The notes beneath the pieces are model-generated. The model saw only the letters and a list, made by a program, of their open reading frames with translations. It had not been told where the DNA came from and ran no database searches. 64,000 nt of DNA from Sphingomonas sp. HDW15A (GTDB lineage Bacteria; Pseudomonadota; Alphaproteobacteria; Sphingomonadales; Sphingomonadaceae), in contig NZ_CP049870.1 in assembly GCF_011301715.1 (NCBI RefSeq), positions 310,001 to 374,000 of the forward strand, given 5' to 3'. Shown here piece after piece: positions 8,573-17,550 of this stretch. A program made the position numbers and the translations under genes. Position 1 is the first letter of the stretch; every line of letters begins with the position of its first letter.

Positions 8573-8676
8573 TATGGTTCACTCCGGTGATCTTGACGTT
8601 CAAGAATCGTTCGCACCAATTCGGGTGTTGCTCCATCGGGAGAAACCCGCAGCGCTTGGCCGCCCCTACAGCGCGA

Positions 8677-9888
8677 TCATTGGCCCTGCGCATTGAGGGG
8701 AGCGGAGAATCCGGGCGGATACTTTTCCCATTGATAGCCTTGTTTCGCGGCCTCAAAGCCAACGTCGTAAAGGGCTCTCATATATTGGGTGTCGAATTGC
8801 TCTCGCCGAACCGTGTTGAATGTCGGCGGGATATACGTGAGGTTGAAGTCGATGCCATCGCGCTCTGTTGTCGCGTAGATCCGATAGAGGTCACCCACGC
8901 CTTGGGTCATCGTCAGAGATTCAATCGCGCGCATTGCGATCGTCATCGTACGGCGGTCGGTGCTCGCCCAGTCCGGATCCAGCCTGGCGTTACGAATGAC
9001 GTACAAGACGCGTTTGCGTTGCGGCATACCGGAAAACGAAACGGAAGGCGGGTAGAGAAAGACCTGAGTCATCGTGCCACCATCGACATGCATTTCCTGG
9101 TATGATTTTCCGTCGATGGTGAGATCGATCATCACTGGCGGGAACGCTCCAGGTATAGAGGCCGACGCTAACAGCAAGCGCCGGAACAAGGTAATCGCCT
9201 TGGGATCCTTGCTTCCCGCTATCTCGGTCATGTTCCAGATCACGGGTTCAAGAGAATCTAGATTGGTAGTCCCGACTAGGAGGATTCGCCCCTTCCCGTA
9301 TTCGGCTGCGACTTCGTCCAGGAATTGGCGTGTCACATACTTTTCGATGAGACTCGCAAGCGGGCGCGTATCCGTCATCGCTTCGCCGAACAGGCCCTTC
9401 AGCATCCCGCGCTTCCTGAAAATATCCTTCTGGGAAGTGTTCGTATAAACCTCGCGCAGGACATGGTCGTACTTTGGACCGAGGAAGGCGAATGGCGCGA
9501 TAAGCGCGCCGGTGCTGATCCCGGTGACCACCTTGAACTCAGGGCGGGTTCCAGCGGCAGTCCAGCCATTCAAAAAGCCTGAACCATAGGCGCCGTTGTC
9601 GCCGCCTCCGGAAATCGCCAGGAAGTAAGCTGGCGGCATGCCGTTTGTAGTTTGTACACCTTTGGATTGAAGCCATTGCTGCTCGCGCAAAAGGGCAGCT
9701 TTGGCATCGTCCGCGAAGGTCTTGGATTCGCGTGTGACGAGATAGCGTACGGAGCCCAATGCTTGGCTCGTTTGCGGAATGGAGGCGACGGGCACAGCCG
9801 GCAAACGCCCCGGCGAGGAGCAGCCAGAAACGGCCAGGCCAGAGGCGGCTACAAGCGCCAATGCGCTCTTGAAATTCGAACGGATCAT
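8677..9888 (-). CDS. Patatin-like phospholipase, lipoprotein
   Basis: 403 residues. A lipobox (VSGC, Cys at about residue 23) predicts lipid anchoring. The patatin domain shows the oxyanion loop GGGDNGAYGSG (about residue 115), the nucleophile elbow GISTG and the catalytic Asp in DGGTM, i.e. the Ser-Asp dyad of patatin lipases that cleave acyl esters of phospholipids. The domain is complete. The gene lies 104 bp upstream of the DUF3313 gene on the same strand, so co-transcription is possible. Substrate and exact location are inferred only. Confidence 0.88.
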   Translation of the reverse strand: MIRSNFKSALALVAASGLAVSGCSSPGRLPAVPVASIPQTSQALGSVRYLVTRESKTFADDAKAALLREQQWLQSKGVQTTNGMPPAYFLAISGGGDNGAYGSGFLNGWTAAGTRPEFKVVTGISTGALIAPFAFLGPKYDHVLREVYTNTSQKDIFRKRGMLKGLFGEAMTDTRPLASLIEKYVTRQFLDEVAAEYGKGRILLVGTTNLDSLEPVIWNMTEIAGSKDPKAITLFRRLLLASASIPGAFPPVMIDLTIDGKSYQEMHVDGGTMTQVFLYPPSVSFSGMPQRKRVLYVIRNARLDPDWASTDRRTMTIAMRAIESLTMTQGVGDLYRIYATTERDGIDFNLTYIPPTFNTVRREQFDTQYMRALYDVGFEAAKQGYQWEKYPPGFSAPLNAQGQ

Positions 9889-10067
9889 CTACGGCCTCCA
9901 AGAGTGTTCTCAGCCGTGCGTTGCATTTCAGCCGTTCCTAGCAAACCCGCAAAAGCGACCAGAATATTTAGGGAGAAACCCGGATTTTCCTTTCCTCGGT
10001 ACTCGTCGATGGTGAGCCGCGAAGTGAATCGTAAAGACCGGTCCGATGTGGGCCGAACAGGGAGATT

Positions 10068-10919
10068 ATGATGCGAAGATTTTTGCTGTCCGCGGTTGCG
10101 GGAACGGCGCTGCTTTCCAGCCCGGCACTGGCTCGAGACAATAGCTGGTATGCTGGAATTGAGGGCGGACTTACATTCGGATCCGAGGCAGAGATCGACG
10201 TGGATGTCGACAACGGTGACAGCATCTTCGAGCAAGATGATGCCATCGAAGTCGACTACGGCATCGGCATGGATATCGACCTGATCGCCGGGTACGACTT
10301 CGGCATGATCAAGACCGAGGTCGAGTTCGGATACAAGAACCTCAACGCCGATGAGGTCGATCTGGACAATGACCTCGCCGACGATCTTGGGATCATCGAC
10401 GACGACTTCGATGTCGATGGCGATACCAATATCGTTTCGCTGATGGGCAATGTGCTGCTCGACTTCGGCAATGACGATGGCTGGGGCGCTTATCTTGGAG
10501 GCGGACTCGGTTATGCCTGGGTCAAGGCTTTGGATTTCGATGACGACAAGGATTCCGCGTTTGCATGGCAGCTGATTGCTGGTGTCCGCTACGCGGTCAG
10601 TTCCAACGTCGATCTCGGCCTGAAGTACCGCTACTTCCAGACGGGGAAACTCAATTTCGCGGATGAATTCGACGATGGCGAGACATTCTTCGACATCGAT
10701 ACGCATACGAAGATTCACTCGCACAGCTTGCTGCTGAGTCTAGTTTACAACTTCGCTCCGCCGCCGCCACCTCCGCCACCCCCGCCGCCACCACCGCCGC
10801 CACCGCCGCCGCCACCGGCGACGCAGACGTGCCCTGACGGAAGCGTGATCCTGGCGACCGAAATGTGCCCGCCTCCGCCTCCGCCGCCGCCTCCGCCGCC
10901 GGAGCCAGAGCGCGGCTAG
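10068..10919 (+). CDS. Outer-membrane beta-barrel protein with poly-proline tail (paralogue 1)
   Basis: 283 residues with signal peptide (SSPALA-RDN). The next 220 residues are an OmpA-like/opacity-type 8-strand barrel, unusually acidic in its loops (runs of D/E around residues 40-65 and 95-125), ending at the strand HSLLLSLVYNFA. A pure poly-proline stretch, a TCPDGSVILATEMC module with two Cys, and a second proline run ending EPERG follow. There is no peptidoglycan-binding OmpA C-terminal domain. A close paralogue lies at 21007-21858. A strong terminator follows. Sphingomonad genomes often carry such proteins; a structural or adhesion role is a guess. Confidence 0.8.
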   Translation: MMRRFLLSAVAGTALLSSPALARDNSWYAGIEGGLTFGSEAEIDVDVDNGDSIFEQDDAIEVDYGIGMDIDLIAGYDFGMIKTEVEFGYKNLNADEVDLDNDLADDLGIIDDDFDVDGDTNIVSLMGNVLLDFGNDDGWGAYLGGGLGYAWVKALDFDDDKDSAFAWQLIAGVRYAVSSNVDLGLKYRYFQTGKLNFADEFDDGETFFDIDTHTKIHSHSLLLSLVYNFAPPPPPPPPPPPPPPPPPPPPATQTCPDGSVILATEMCPPPPPPPPPPPEPERG

Positions 10920-10929
10920 CATTTGCCCC

Positions 10930-10975
10930 GGGAGGCCGCTTCGAGACCCACGGACAAGCGGCCTCCCAACCTTTT
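10930..10975 (+). terminator. Rho-independent terminator after barrel protein 1
   Basis: A perfect 12-bp stem (10930-10941 with 10956-10967) and a 14-base loop, followed by a TTTT run at 10972-10975. Confidence 0.75.
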
Positions 10976-10990
10976 CGAGCGAAAACGCAG

Positions 10991-11014
10991 CACGGCCAAA
11001 AATTCGTGGCCGTG
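10991..11014 (-). terminator. Possible terminator after the 98-residue gene
   Basis: CACGGCC at 10991-10997 pairs with GGCCGTG at 11008-11014. Read leftwards, T residues follow a few bases later. It sits 10 bp past the stop of the leftward gene at 11025. Weaker than the other hairpins. Confidence 0.45.
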
Positions 11015-11024
11015 ATTTGCATTG

Positions 11025-11321
11025 TCAGATCTTGAGCTTGTTTCCGTCCCTGCATGGGGAGATAGGGCCGGCACCATAGGATATCCCGCCCGGAAGCTTC
11101 GAATCCACGCGAACGCGATTCTTGCTCACCGTCACTTCATAGGCGAGTCCCGCCTTGATCGCCCTTTGAAGAACGATCTTGCCGTTATCGACGTCGTACA
11201 CCCGGACGAAGGTCCATTCGCCCGGGGCTCTAGTGCTTTCGATCGTACAGGTGCCCGCGAATGCGGGCGCGCCGGTTATAAGCCCAATGAGGCCCGCGAG
11301 GGCGTAGAATGTTCGATTCAT
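11025..11321 (-). CDS. Small exported protein, unknown function
   Basis: 98 residues with a clear signal peptide (LIGLITGAPAFA-GTC). The mature part is about 75 residues, has two Cys (one right after the cleavage site, one near the C-terminus in PISPCRDG) that could form a disulfide, and reads as a small beta-sandwich-like domain. It lies just downstream of the DUF2955 gene on the same strand (17 bp gap), so it may be the last gene of the efflux operon. Not recognised. Confidence 0.65.
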   Translation of the reverse strand: MNRTFYALAGLIGLITGAPAFAGTCTIESTRAPGEWTFVRVYDVDNGKIVLQRAIKAGLAYEVTVSKNRVRVDSKLPGGISYGAGPISPCRDGNKLKI

Positions 11322-11338
11322 TCCGGATCCTTTCGCTT

Positions 11339-12394
11339 TCAGGATTCTAGAACTGGTCCCCTTTCGTTACGACCTGTCGGGTCTGATTTACGGGCGCCAC
11401 GAACGCGCGCCGGTCGCTGGAGCAACGGCCACAGCAGCCGCATCATTCCGATCGCGAATGTGCATGCAATTGCGAACTGGAGCACCCGAGTGCTCCAGGT
11501 TCCGGCATTTGCAGGGCCCTTGAGGAGTGCCAAAGCAAAGATGACGATCGTCGCGTTGTATCCCAGAAGGGCATTGGCTCCACGGGCACCGCCCTTCGCG
11601 ATTTGAACTGCAAAACCAACGCCGAGAAGGAATGTAACGAGAGCAAGCGTCGTGAGCGAAGGAGCGATGTTCACGACATAAAATGCGGCGATCGCAATGA
11701 GTCCGCCAAGGAAATTACTGACTAGTTTTCCTCGACCGCTGGAGGCCCCGCGCTCTTCCTCCATTTGTGCCACGAGCAGTACCGTTGTCAGCAACACGGG
11801 AATCGCATCAATCAATCCATAAAGCAGAAACACGAGCATCACTGGGAGCACGATCATGGTCCCAAGCAGAGCAGCTTTGATTGGAGAGTCGACAGGGGGG
11901 GCAGGAGGAGGTGGCGGCTTTGCGGAAGGCAACGGCCAAATAGCAAAGCTGACCCAAGTGAAAGTCACCGCAAGCATTATGGCGCGGGAGAGAATGGCCG
12001 GCAGAATCCCGACGTATTCCGAGAAGGTCAGGGAAATAACCGGCGTGATCGAGAAGCAAATCAGAAGCAAGGTCAGGGGCAACTGGGCCTTGCCTTGAGC
12101 CAATCCGGCGAAAGCGACAAAGATGACCAGGCCAACGGTCGCGAACAATATGTGCGGCACATGGCTGAGCAGTGCCGACAATATGAAGGCCAGCCAGGCG
12201 GAAACCCCCATTACCGAAATAAGCAGCAGGGCTAACTTGGGCGGCGGCGACGCCGGAAGGTTGGCAAGCAGAACGCCGGTCAGAACGGCAGCCAGCGATG
12301 AAGGCTGCCAATCCATTGACTCGCATAGGATAAACACTGCTGTGGTCCCGAATGCGAAGCGAAGGACGAAGTGATTGCGGGCTTCCATATTCAT
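11339..12394 (-). CDS. DUF2955 membrane protein of an efflux system (FUSC/AaeB-like)
   Basis: About 351 residues with roughly ten membrane segments in two bundles separated by a proline-rich loop (PPPPPAPPVDSP, about residue 160). This matches DUF2955 proteins, related to the fusaric acid resistance/AaeB family, which act as the inner-membrane part of aromatic-acid or hydrophobic-compound efflux with an HlyD-type partner. I chose the ATG at 12394, which overlaps the stop of the HlyD-like gene by 4 bp (ATGA), instead of the longer frame starting at 12430. It is the third gene of the NodT-HlyD-DUF2955 operon. The substrate is unknown. Confidence 0.8.
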   Translation of the reverse strand: MNMEARNHFVLRFAFGTTAVFILCESMDWQPSSLAAVLTGVLLANLPASPPPKLALLLISVMGVSAWLAFILSALLSHVPHILFATVGLVIFVAFAGLAQGKAQLPLTLLLICFSITPVISLTFSEYVGILPAILSRAIMLAVTFTWVSFAIWPLPSAKPPPPPAPPVDSPIKAALLGTMIVLPVMLVFLLYGLIDAIPVLLTTVLLVAQMEEERGASSGRGKLVSNFLGGLIAIAAFYVVNIAPSLTTLALVTFLLGVGFAVQIAKGGARGANALLGYNATIVIFALALLKGPANAGTWSTRVLQFAIACTFAIGMMRLLWPLLQRPARVRGARKSDPTGRNERGPVLES

Positions 12395-13545
12395 TGCAGA
12401 TAGCTCATCAGAGCGACCAGCTTGATCCACAGACGCCCGATCGGGTTCATGACCGACCCGTCGTTCGCAAAGATGATGACGTTAGCTTGCGCTCCACTGC
12501 GACCGACGTCGATTCCGGCCTCCTTCGCTTCGTCGGGCGATACGAGTATCCGGACAGGGAATCTCTGCGGATCGCGAAGCCAGCCCTGGTCGGCAGGCTG
12601 CGACGCCAGCTGGCCAGTTGGCGCTTCGTCGCCTTGGCTTATTCCCCAACCGACGCTGTGCACGCTGCCTTTGAACAGCTTGCCCGGTAACAGGTCGAGG
12701 GCGATTATGACTTCCTGTCCAGGCTTAACGTTGCCGAGTTGGTTTTCACGCATGTCGGCGGCGATCCAGCGTGGTCCGAGCTCGAGGAAGCTAAGCAGCG
12801 GCTGGCCTGGCGTCACATATTGACCCTTTGCCAGCCTCAAATTGGTGACAACTCCATCAGCTGGCGCAACCACGGTTGTGTTGCGCAGGTCGAGCCGTGC
12901 CTGGTCGAGGGCTGCGGCAGCCTGCCTCACCTTAGGATTGCCGAAGCCCGGAGAGCCGAGGTTGGCTTCCGCTCGACGCAGATCCGCCTGCGCGCGCGTA
13001 AGGTCCGCCTGGGTCTTGCCGATTTCCGCTCCGGAACGGATGGCATTCGTTTCAGCCAGCGCCTTCTTGTCCACAAGATCTGTGATGATCTTCCCAAGTT
13101 TGCGATTGGCGATGAGATCCACGTTCTGTTTCTGAATCTGCGCGCGAGCGGCCGCGACTTCCGCCACTGACACGTCAGCTCCTTGCAGCGCGACAGAGAG
13201 ATTGGCCTCTGCCGATCGGACGGCAAGCCGGTACGGTTCGGGATCGATTCGGAAAAGCACCTGCCCCTTTCGTACCCGGCCGTTATCCATGACTCCGACT
13301 TCCAGGACATCACCCGCGACTTCCGGCGCAATTTGGGTCAGGAATGTCTCGACACGCGCTTGCGATGTGTAGGGTGTGTAGCGGTCAGAAAGGACGTGAT
13401 AAACGAACAGGACGAGCAACAAGACAAGGGCAGTGAGGATGACCTTCCGCATGGCATTCGGCGGCGGCTTTCCGGGCCCGACGTCGACCTCGGATGTGAC
13501 GTTCGCGGATGCCGTCTGGGAAGCCGTTTGCGCGCCATCCGTCAT
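12391..13545 (-). CDS. HlyD/EmrA-type membrane fusion protein
   Basis: About 384 residues. An N-terminal cytoplasmic tail precedes one membrane helix (VILTALVLLLVLFVYHV). The periplasmic part has a biotinyl-lipoyl-like half (PEVAGDVLEVGVMDNGRVRKG), a long alpha-helical hairpin (about residues 105-215), the second half (VVAPADGVVTNLRLAKGQYV) and a beta-barrel domain. This is the periplasmic adaptor of a tripartite pump. The ATG at 13545 overlaps the NodT stop by 4 bp, which fixes the start. It would connect the DUF2955 inner-membrane protein to the NodT channel. Confidence 0.9.
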   Translation of the reverse strand: MTDGAQTASQTASANVTSEVDVGPGKPPPNAMRKVILTALVLLLVLFVYHVLSDRYTPYTSQARVETFLTQIAPEVAGDVLEVGVMDNGRVRKGQVLFRIDPEPYRLAVRSAEANLSVALQGADVSVAEVAAARAQIQKQNVDLIANRKLGKIITDLVDKKALAETNAIRSGAEIGKTQADLTRAQADLRRAEANLGSPGFGNPKVRQAAAALDQARLDLRNTTVVAPADGVVTNLRLAKGQYVTPGQPLLSFLELGPRWIAADMRENQLGNVKPGQEVIIALDLLPGKLFKGSVHSVGWGISQGDEAPTGQLASQPADQGWLRDPQRFPVRILVSPDEAKEAGIDVGRSGAQANVIIFANDGSVMNPIGRLWIKLVALMSYLQ

Positions 13546-14993
13546 GGATTTCCTCTTCCTGCTTGCGATTGCCGGTCGCCATTGAAAGCGACCTTCGTCC
13601 AATCACCTCCAAGTGCGCGGTAGAGGCTGACCAGAGCCCGCTGGTAATCACCGCGCGCCGCCGCCAACTGCAGCTCCGCGGAAAACAGGCTGCGTTCCGT
13701 GTCGAGTACTTCGAGATAGTCGGAGAACCCGTTTTCATAGCGCTCGTTAGCAAGCTCCACGCCTCGGCGAAGCGCGGCAACGTTCCGCTGCAGGCTATCG
13801 CGAAGTTCGGCGCTATGGCGGACATCGGCGAGCGAATCCTCTACGTCGCGAAACGCATTCTGAATGACGAGTTCGTAGCTTGCGAGAGATTGCTCTCGCC
13901 GTGCCGTTGCCTGGTCGACGGCCGCCGTCAGTCCGCCGCCCGTGTAAATTGGCCCAGCAACATCGCCAGTAAAGGACCAGGTGTGCGCGTGTCCGCTGAA
14001 CAGTTTCCCGAGCGACGGACTGGCGAGGCCTAGAAGGCCCGTCAGCGTGATCCTTGGAAAGAACAGCGCGCGCGCCGAGCCAATGAGCGCATTGGACGCG
14101 ATTAGCTGCTGTTCGGCCTGCAAGATGTCCGGGCGTCGCAGGAGAAGATCGGAAGGAAGGCCGGCGGGAATGGCGGGCGTGCTCAAGTCGTTCAGAGTCG
14201 TGGTGCGCGCGATTGGGCCAGGGTTCCGGCCGATGAGCACGGAAAGCGCGTGTTCCTGCGTCGCAATTCCCTGCTGTATCGGAGGGATTTGGGCTAGCGC
14301 GGTTTCATATTCGCTTCGAACGCGCGACATTTCGAATTCGGAGACCCAACCTCCGGCGAGCCGGGTTTCGAACAGCGCGACGGACTTCTTGCGTCCATCC
14401 ACGGTGGCCCTTGCGACGCGAAGCTGTTCGTCCAGGTCGAGCAAGGTCACGTACGAACTGATAATGGAAGAAATAAGGGTCAGTATTACGCCCCGGCGCG
14501 CTTCCTCGGTGGCCAGCAGGTTGGCTCGCGCGGCTTCCGTTTCGCGGCGGATGCGGCCCCACAGGTCGATTTCCCAACTGGCGGTGAGCAGCCCGTTGAA
14601 GGTCGTGCTTTTCGGGTCGACGACATCGGGGATGAGTTCCTCGCTCGCCCGGGAACGATTGCCACTTAGACCGTAGCCTACCTGCGGAAATCCCTGCGAT
14701 CGGGTGCCGGCGAGGATAGCCGCAAACTCATCGACCCGCGCGCTGGCAATCCGAAGGTCGCGATTGTTGCCCAAAGCCTCTTGGACCAATGCATCCAATT
14801 GCGCATCGGCGTAAGCCGTCCACCAGCCGGAGCCTTGGATGTCAGTGGCGGAAAGCTGGTAACGATAGGCATCTGGTATTGCGACGGTCGGCTTGACGTA
14901 GTCGGGCCCTTGCACGCACCCGCTTGCGAGCAGCGCGGCCAGGACAGCCAGCGGCAAGCTTGGAAATGTCTTTGGGAATTCGCCCCGGTGCAT
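13542..14993 (-). CDS. Outer-membrane efflux lipoprotein, NodT family
   Basis: 483 residues from the ATG at 14993, which has a GGAGG-type ribosome binding site; the frame is open much further upstream but that part is not protein-like. The signal peptide carries a lipobox (LLASGC). Two outer-membrane-efflux repeats follow, with typical sequences (WWTAYADAQLDALVQEAL, NRDLRIASARV, GLPSDLLLRRPDILQAEQQL, YENGFSDYLEVLDTER). It forms the TolC-like trimeric exit duct. First gene of the three-gene efflux operon. Confidence 0.9.
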   Translation of the reverse strand: MHRGEFPKTFPSLPLAVLAALLASGCVQGPDYVKPTVAIPDAYRYQLSATDIQGSGWWTAYADAQLDALVQEALGNNRDLRIASARVDEFAAILAGTRSQGFPQVGYGLSGNRSRASEELIPDVVDPKSTTFNGLLTASWEIDLWGRIRRETEAARANLLATEEARRGVILTLISSIISSYVTLLDLDEQLRVARATVDGRKKSVALFETRLAGGWVSEFEMSRVRSEYETALAQIPPIQQGIATQEHALSVLIGRNPGPIARTTTLNDLSTPAIPAGLPSDLLLRRPDILQAEQQLIASNALIGSARALFFPRITLTGLLGLASPSLGKLFSGHAHTWSFTGDVAGPIYTGGGLTAAVDQATARREQSLASYELVIQNAFRDVEDSLADVRHSAELRDSLQRNVAALRRGVELANERYENGFSDYLEVLDTERSLFSAELQLAAARGDYQRALVSLYRALGGDWTKVAFNGDRQSQAGRGNP

Positions 14994-15248
14994 CGATCCC
15001 AGCTCCTCCGCGATTGTCGAGTTCTCTAACGGGAGTCCCGATCGGCAAGCGCGCATCCCTGAAAGGGATGCCGCAGGGTAGCGTCGGGGTGAATTGGGGA
15101 ATTCCTCAGAACGCCTCGGGGAAATCCCTGAGCCGCGAGACGGGCGGCACAAAGCGGAGGTGGCCCGCTGGCTAGAGACTTGCCCCAATTGCGCCTGGGA
15201 GGCCGTCAGCAAATAACGGCTTTCGGGTGATGCCACGGAGGAAGTGAA

Positions 15249-15281
15249 ATGTTGCGCCAGATTTTTGCGGGCGGGATCTAA
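15249..15281 (+). other. 10-codon leader ORF overlapping the K+ channel start (TAATG)
   Basis: A strong GGAGG site at 15238-15242 is followed by an ATG at 15249 and a reading frame MLRQIFAGGI that ends TAA at 15279-15281. The TAA overlaps the ATG of the channel gene. The channel ATG has no good site of its own, so coupling is plausible. Alternatively a single missing base in this stretch would fuse the leader to the channel as an extended N-terminus, as at other sites in this window. Confidence 0.4.
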
Positions 15282-15964
15282 TGCCGCAGGCCGAGGTGCG
15301 CCCATCCCTCGCGCGATCGAATCTCTGGCGAAACTATCACCGGCACCGGTACGAAATCCTCTTCTACTCAATGCTACTGATGTTGGTCGCGCTTCCGGTC
15401 GCCCCATTGATCGGCTTGCCGCAAATGATCATAAAGTTGCTTCTTGGCTTATGCCTGCTTGCCGCCGTGTTGCCGGAAGCAACCAAGAGCACACGGCTTC
15501 TCGTCACGGCGTTGATCGCAATCCTCGTCTTCGCGCGTTACGCGGCCGATCGCCACTGGATCCCCGTCGACACCGGATGGCTACTCGGCGCGTACGGGCT
15601 GATCGGGCTGATGGCAGCGGCTGCCGCATTACGCTTCGCAATGACGTCCGAGCGCGTCGGCAGCGAGACGATTTACGCGGCCCTCGGCACCTATTTGCTG
15701 GCCGGCGTATTCTTTGGGCAGATCTACTGGTCACTCGAGAGCGCAGTGCCGGGCAGCTTCGTCGGTCCCGACCCGTTTTCCGACACCAGAGCGATCTATT
15801 ACAGTTTCGTCACTCTCGCGACGCTTGGATACGGCGACTATGTTCCGCGATCCGATCTCGCGCGAGGAATTGCGACCTTCGAGGTGATCGGCGGACAACT
15901 TTATCTCGCTGCGCTTGTCGCGCGCCTTATTGGCGCGATCGCCGATGATGGTCGAAAAGGTTAG
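15281..15964 (+). CDS. Potassium channel family protein (one pore domain)
   Basis: 227 residues with four to six hydrophobic segments and a pore loop reading TLATLGYGDY; TLGYGD is the K+ selectivity filter. The last helix after the filter (FEVIGGQLYLAALVARLIGA) is the inner pore helix. There is no regulatory RCK/TrkA domain; the C-terminus ends ten residues later. Such short ion-channel proteins form tetrameric K+ channels in the inner membrane. It is divergent from the NodT operon. The start at 15281 overlaps a tiny upstream ORF. Confidence 0.85.
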   Translation: MPQAEVRPSLARSNLWRNYHRHRYEILFYSMLLMLVALPVAPLIGLPQMIIKLLLGLCLLAAVLPEATKSTRLLVTALIAILVFARYAADRHWIPVDTGWLLGAYGLIGLMAAAAALRFAMTSERVGSETIYAALGTYLLAGVFFGQIYWSLESAVPGSFVGPDPFSDTRAIYYSFVTLATLGYGDYVPRSDLARGIATFEVIGGQLYLAALVARLIGAIADDGRKG

Positions 15965-15968
15965 ACGG

Positions 15969-17084
15969 TCATTTGGCCCCTTGCAGCTTTGCGCTTGACG
16001 ACTTTCCATCGGACCTGGCCGCTGGTTCAGTCCTTCCGACCCATTCGTTGAACAGGACATAACCGACCGCCAGCACGACCGCGCCGATGAACAGGCCGAC
16101 AAGGCCGAACGCCATTACACCGCCAATTACGCCAAGCAGGATGACCGGCATCGGCACCTCCAGCCCGTGGCCGATCATCAACGGTTTCAGCACCGCGTCA
16201 CTAAGGCCTCCTATGATTGACCAGACCGTAAAGATGATCGCGACGGTCGTCGTTTCCGCTGAGAAGGCGTAGATGATAGCCGGTATCGTGATGATCAGCA
16301 CAGGGACCTGAACGACACCTAGCGCCATCGCTAGAATTGATAGGAGGCCCGCTCCCGGGACTCCGATGGCGAAGAAACCGATGCCGACGAGCAGTGCCTG
16401 AACGAAGGCGACCCCGATCACGCCATTGGCGACCGATTTTATAGTGGCGCCGATGAGCGCCATATAATGCTCGCCCTCTTTCCTGCTCCCCGTAATGCGA
16501 GCGAGCACATTGCCGATGAAAGCGCGCGCGCTTTCCGAATAGGCAAGCGTGATTGCCGCGAAGATAACAGAGGCGACGATTGCCAGGACCGTAACGAACA
16601 GGCTGCCCGCGAATGCGACAAGCGTCTTTGCGAAGTCGGCAAGCTGCGGTCGGTACTTCTTGACGAAGCTCGGCATGTCCGTCGAGGCCTGCGTCCACAA
16701 GGCGTCAACGCGTTTGCCGACGAGCGGCAGTTCCTTCACTCGGGCAGGCGGCGGCGGGACGGTCTTCTCGCCCGTCTGAATCGCGGCAATCACGCTGGGA
16801 ATTGAGCCCGCCGCGCTGATTGAGGCGATTGTTGTCGGAACCAGAACTATGGCCGACAGTCCTAGGCCGATGATGATCGCAGACATGCGATTGCTGACCT
16901 TCGTTCTCAGCTTCCTGTGAAGTGGGTAGAAGCAGACCGCGAAGATAATCGTCCAGATCAGCAGTCCGACGAACGGCAACAGCAACTGCACGCACAGCGC
17001 AATCAATAACGCCAGCAGAAATAGCGGGAGAAGCACGTCGACCACCTTGCCAGTTGTCAGCTTCGGGGAGACGGATTCGGCCAT
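15969..17084 (-). CDS. AI-2E family transporter (YdiK/PerM-like)
   Basis: About 371 residues with the AI-2E/UPF0118 layout: paired N-terminal helices (LLPLFLLALLIALCVQLLLPFVGLL region), a periplasmic domain around residues 85-150, then five to six further helices with IPAIIYAF and a DAVLKPLMIGHG motif that is well conserved in the family. Members export autoinducer-2, ions or peptides and the role varies. The ATG at 17084 (MAESVSPKL) is preferred over the longer frame to 17138. It converges with the channel gene, leaving 4 bp between the stops. Confidence 0.88.
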   Translation of the reverse strand: MAESVSPKLTTGKVVDVLLPLFLLALLIALCVQLLLPFVGLLIWTIIFAVCFYPLHRKLRTKVSNRMSAIIIGLGLSAIVLVPTTIASISAAGSIPSVIAAIQTGEKTVPPPPARVKELPLVGKRVDALWTQASTDMPSFVKKYRPQLADFAKTLVAFAGSLFVTVLAIVASVIFAAITLAYSESARAFIGNVLARITGSRKEGEHYMALIGATIKSVANGVIGVAFVQALLVGIGFFAIGVPGAGLLSILAMALGVVQVPVLIITIPAIIYAFSAETTTVAIIFTVWSIIGGLSDAVLKPLMIGHGLEVPMPVILLGVIGGVMAFGLVGLFIGAVVLAVGYVLFNEWVGRTEPAARSDGKSSSAKLQGAK

Positions 17085-17280
17085 GCTGGGTGCCTTTCGG
17101 ATGATCGCGGTGCGCGCCGGAAGGGGAGGTGCGCACATATGAGCGACCTGTGTCCGCGCCGCGCGAACGCCTGTCGATTGGCGGAAACCCTGAGAATCTG
17201 GGATTTGGTGGAGCGCGGGATTCTTCGCGGCTGCAAGGATAGCGGATGCGCAATTGCCGGAGTGATCCGCATCGGGTCTG

Positions 17281-17318
17281 AAGGCCCGCTCCGGGGAGGG
17301 AGGATTGGAGCGGGCCTT
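17281..17318 (-). terminator. Perfect inverted repeat, candidate terminator of the hrpB unit
   Basis: AAGGCCCGCTCC (17281-17292) and GGAGCGGGCCTT (17307-17318) form a perfect 12-bp stem with a 14-base loop. No long T run follows on either strand, although the leftward reading ends in TT. It is the only structure I see in the gene-free stretch 17085-17550. Confidence 0.45.
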
Positions 17319-17550
17319 CTACTCGCTACGGCAATCCCAATTTGTGCTCATAAGAGCTGAGCGGCAAGTTGCTGATTCTCCCTACGGAATTCCCTGCGCG
17401 CGCTGGTGGCATCACATCGGCAAATCTTGCCTATCGTGGTGAAGCGCTGGCTTTCATCGCGCGCAGGTCTCCGGTCGCCTGCTTAAGTTCGGTGCGGCTC
17501 TGGCCATGAGCGCGAAGTTGCCCGTCTTGAGAGCGCGAAATGCCGTGCAG

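Noticed and set aside
10730-10919. PEP-CTERM sorting signal at the end of barrel protein 1
   Set aside because: EPERG follows proline runs but there is no hydrophobic helix or basic tail, so it is not a PEP-CTERM signal.
17251-17345. 6S RNA-like structure around the inverted repeat
   Set aside because: Only one uninterrupted stem with a small loop; there is no central bubble or conserved 6S layout.
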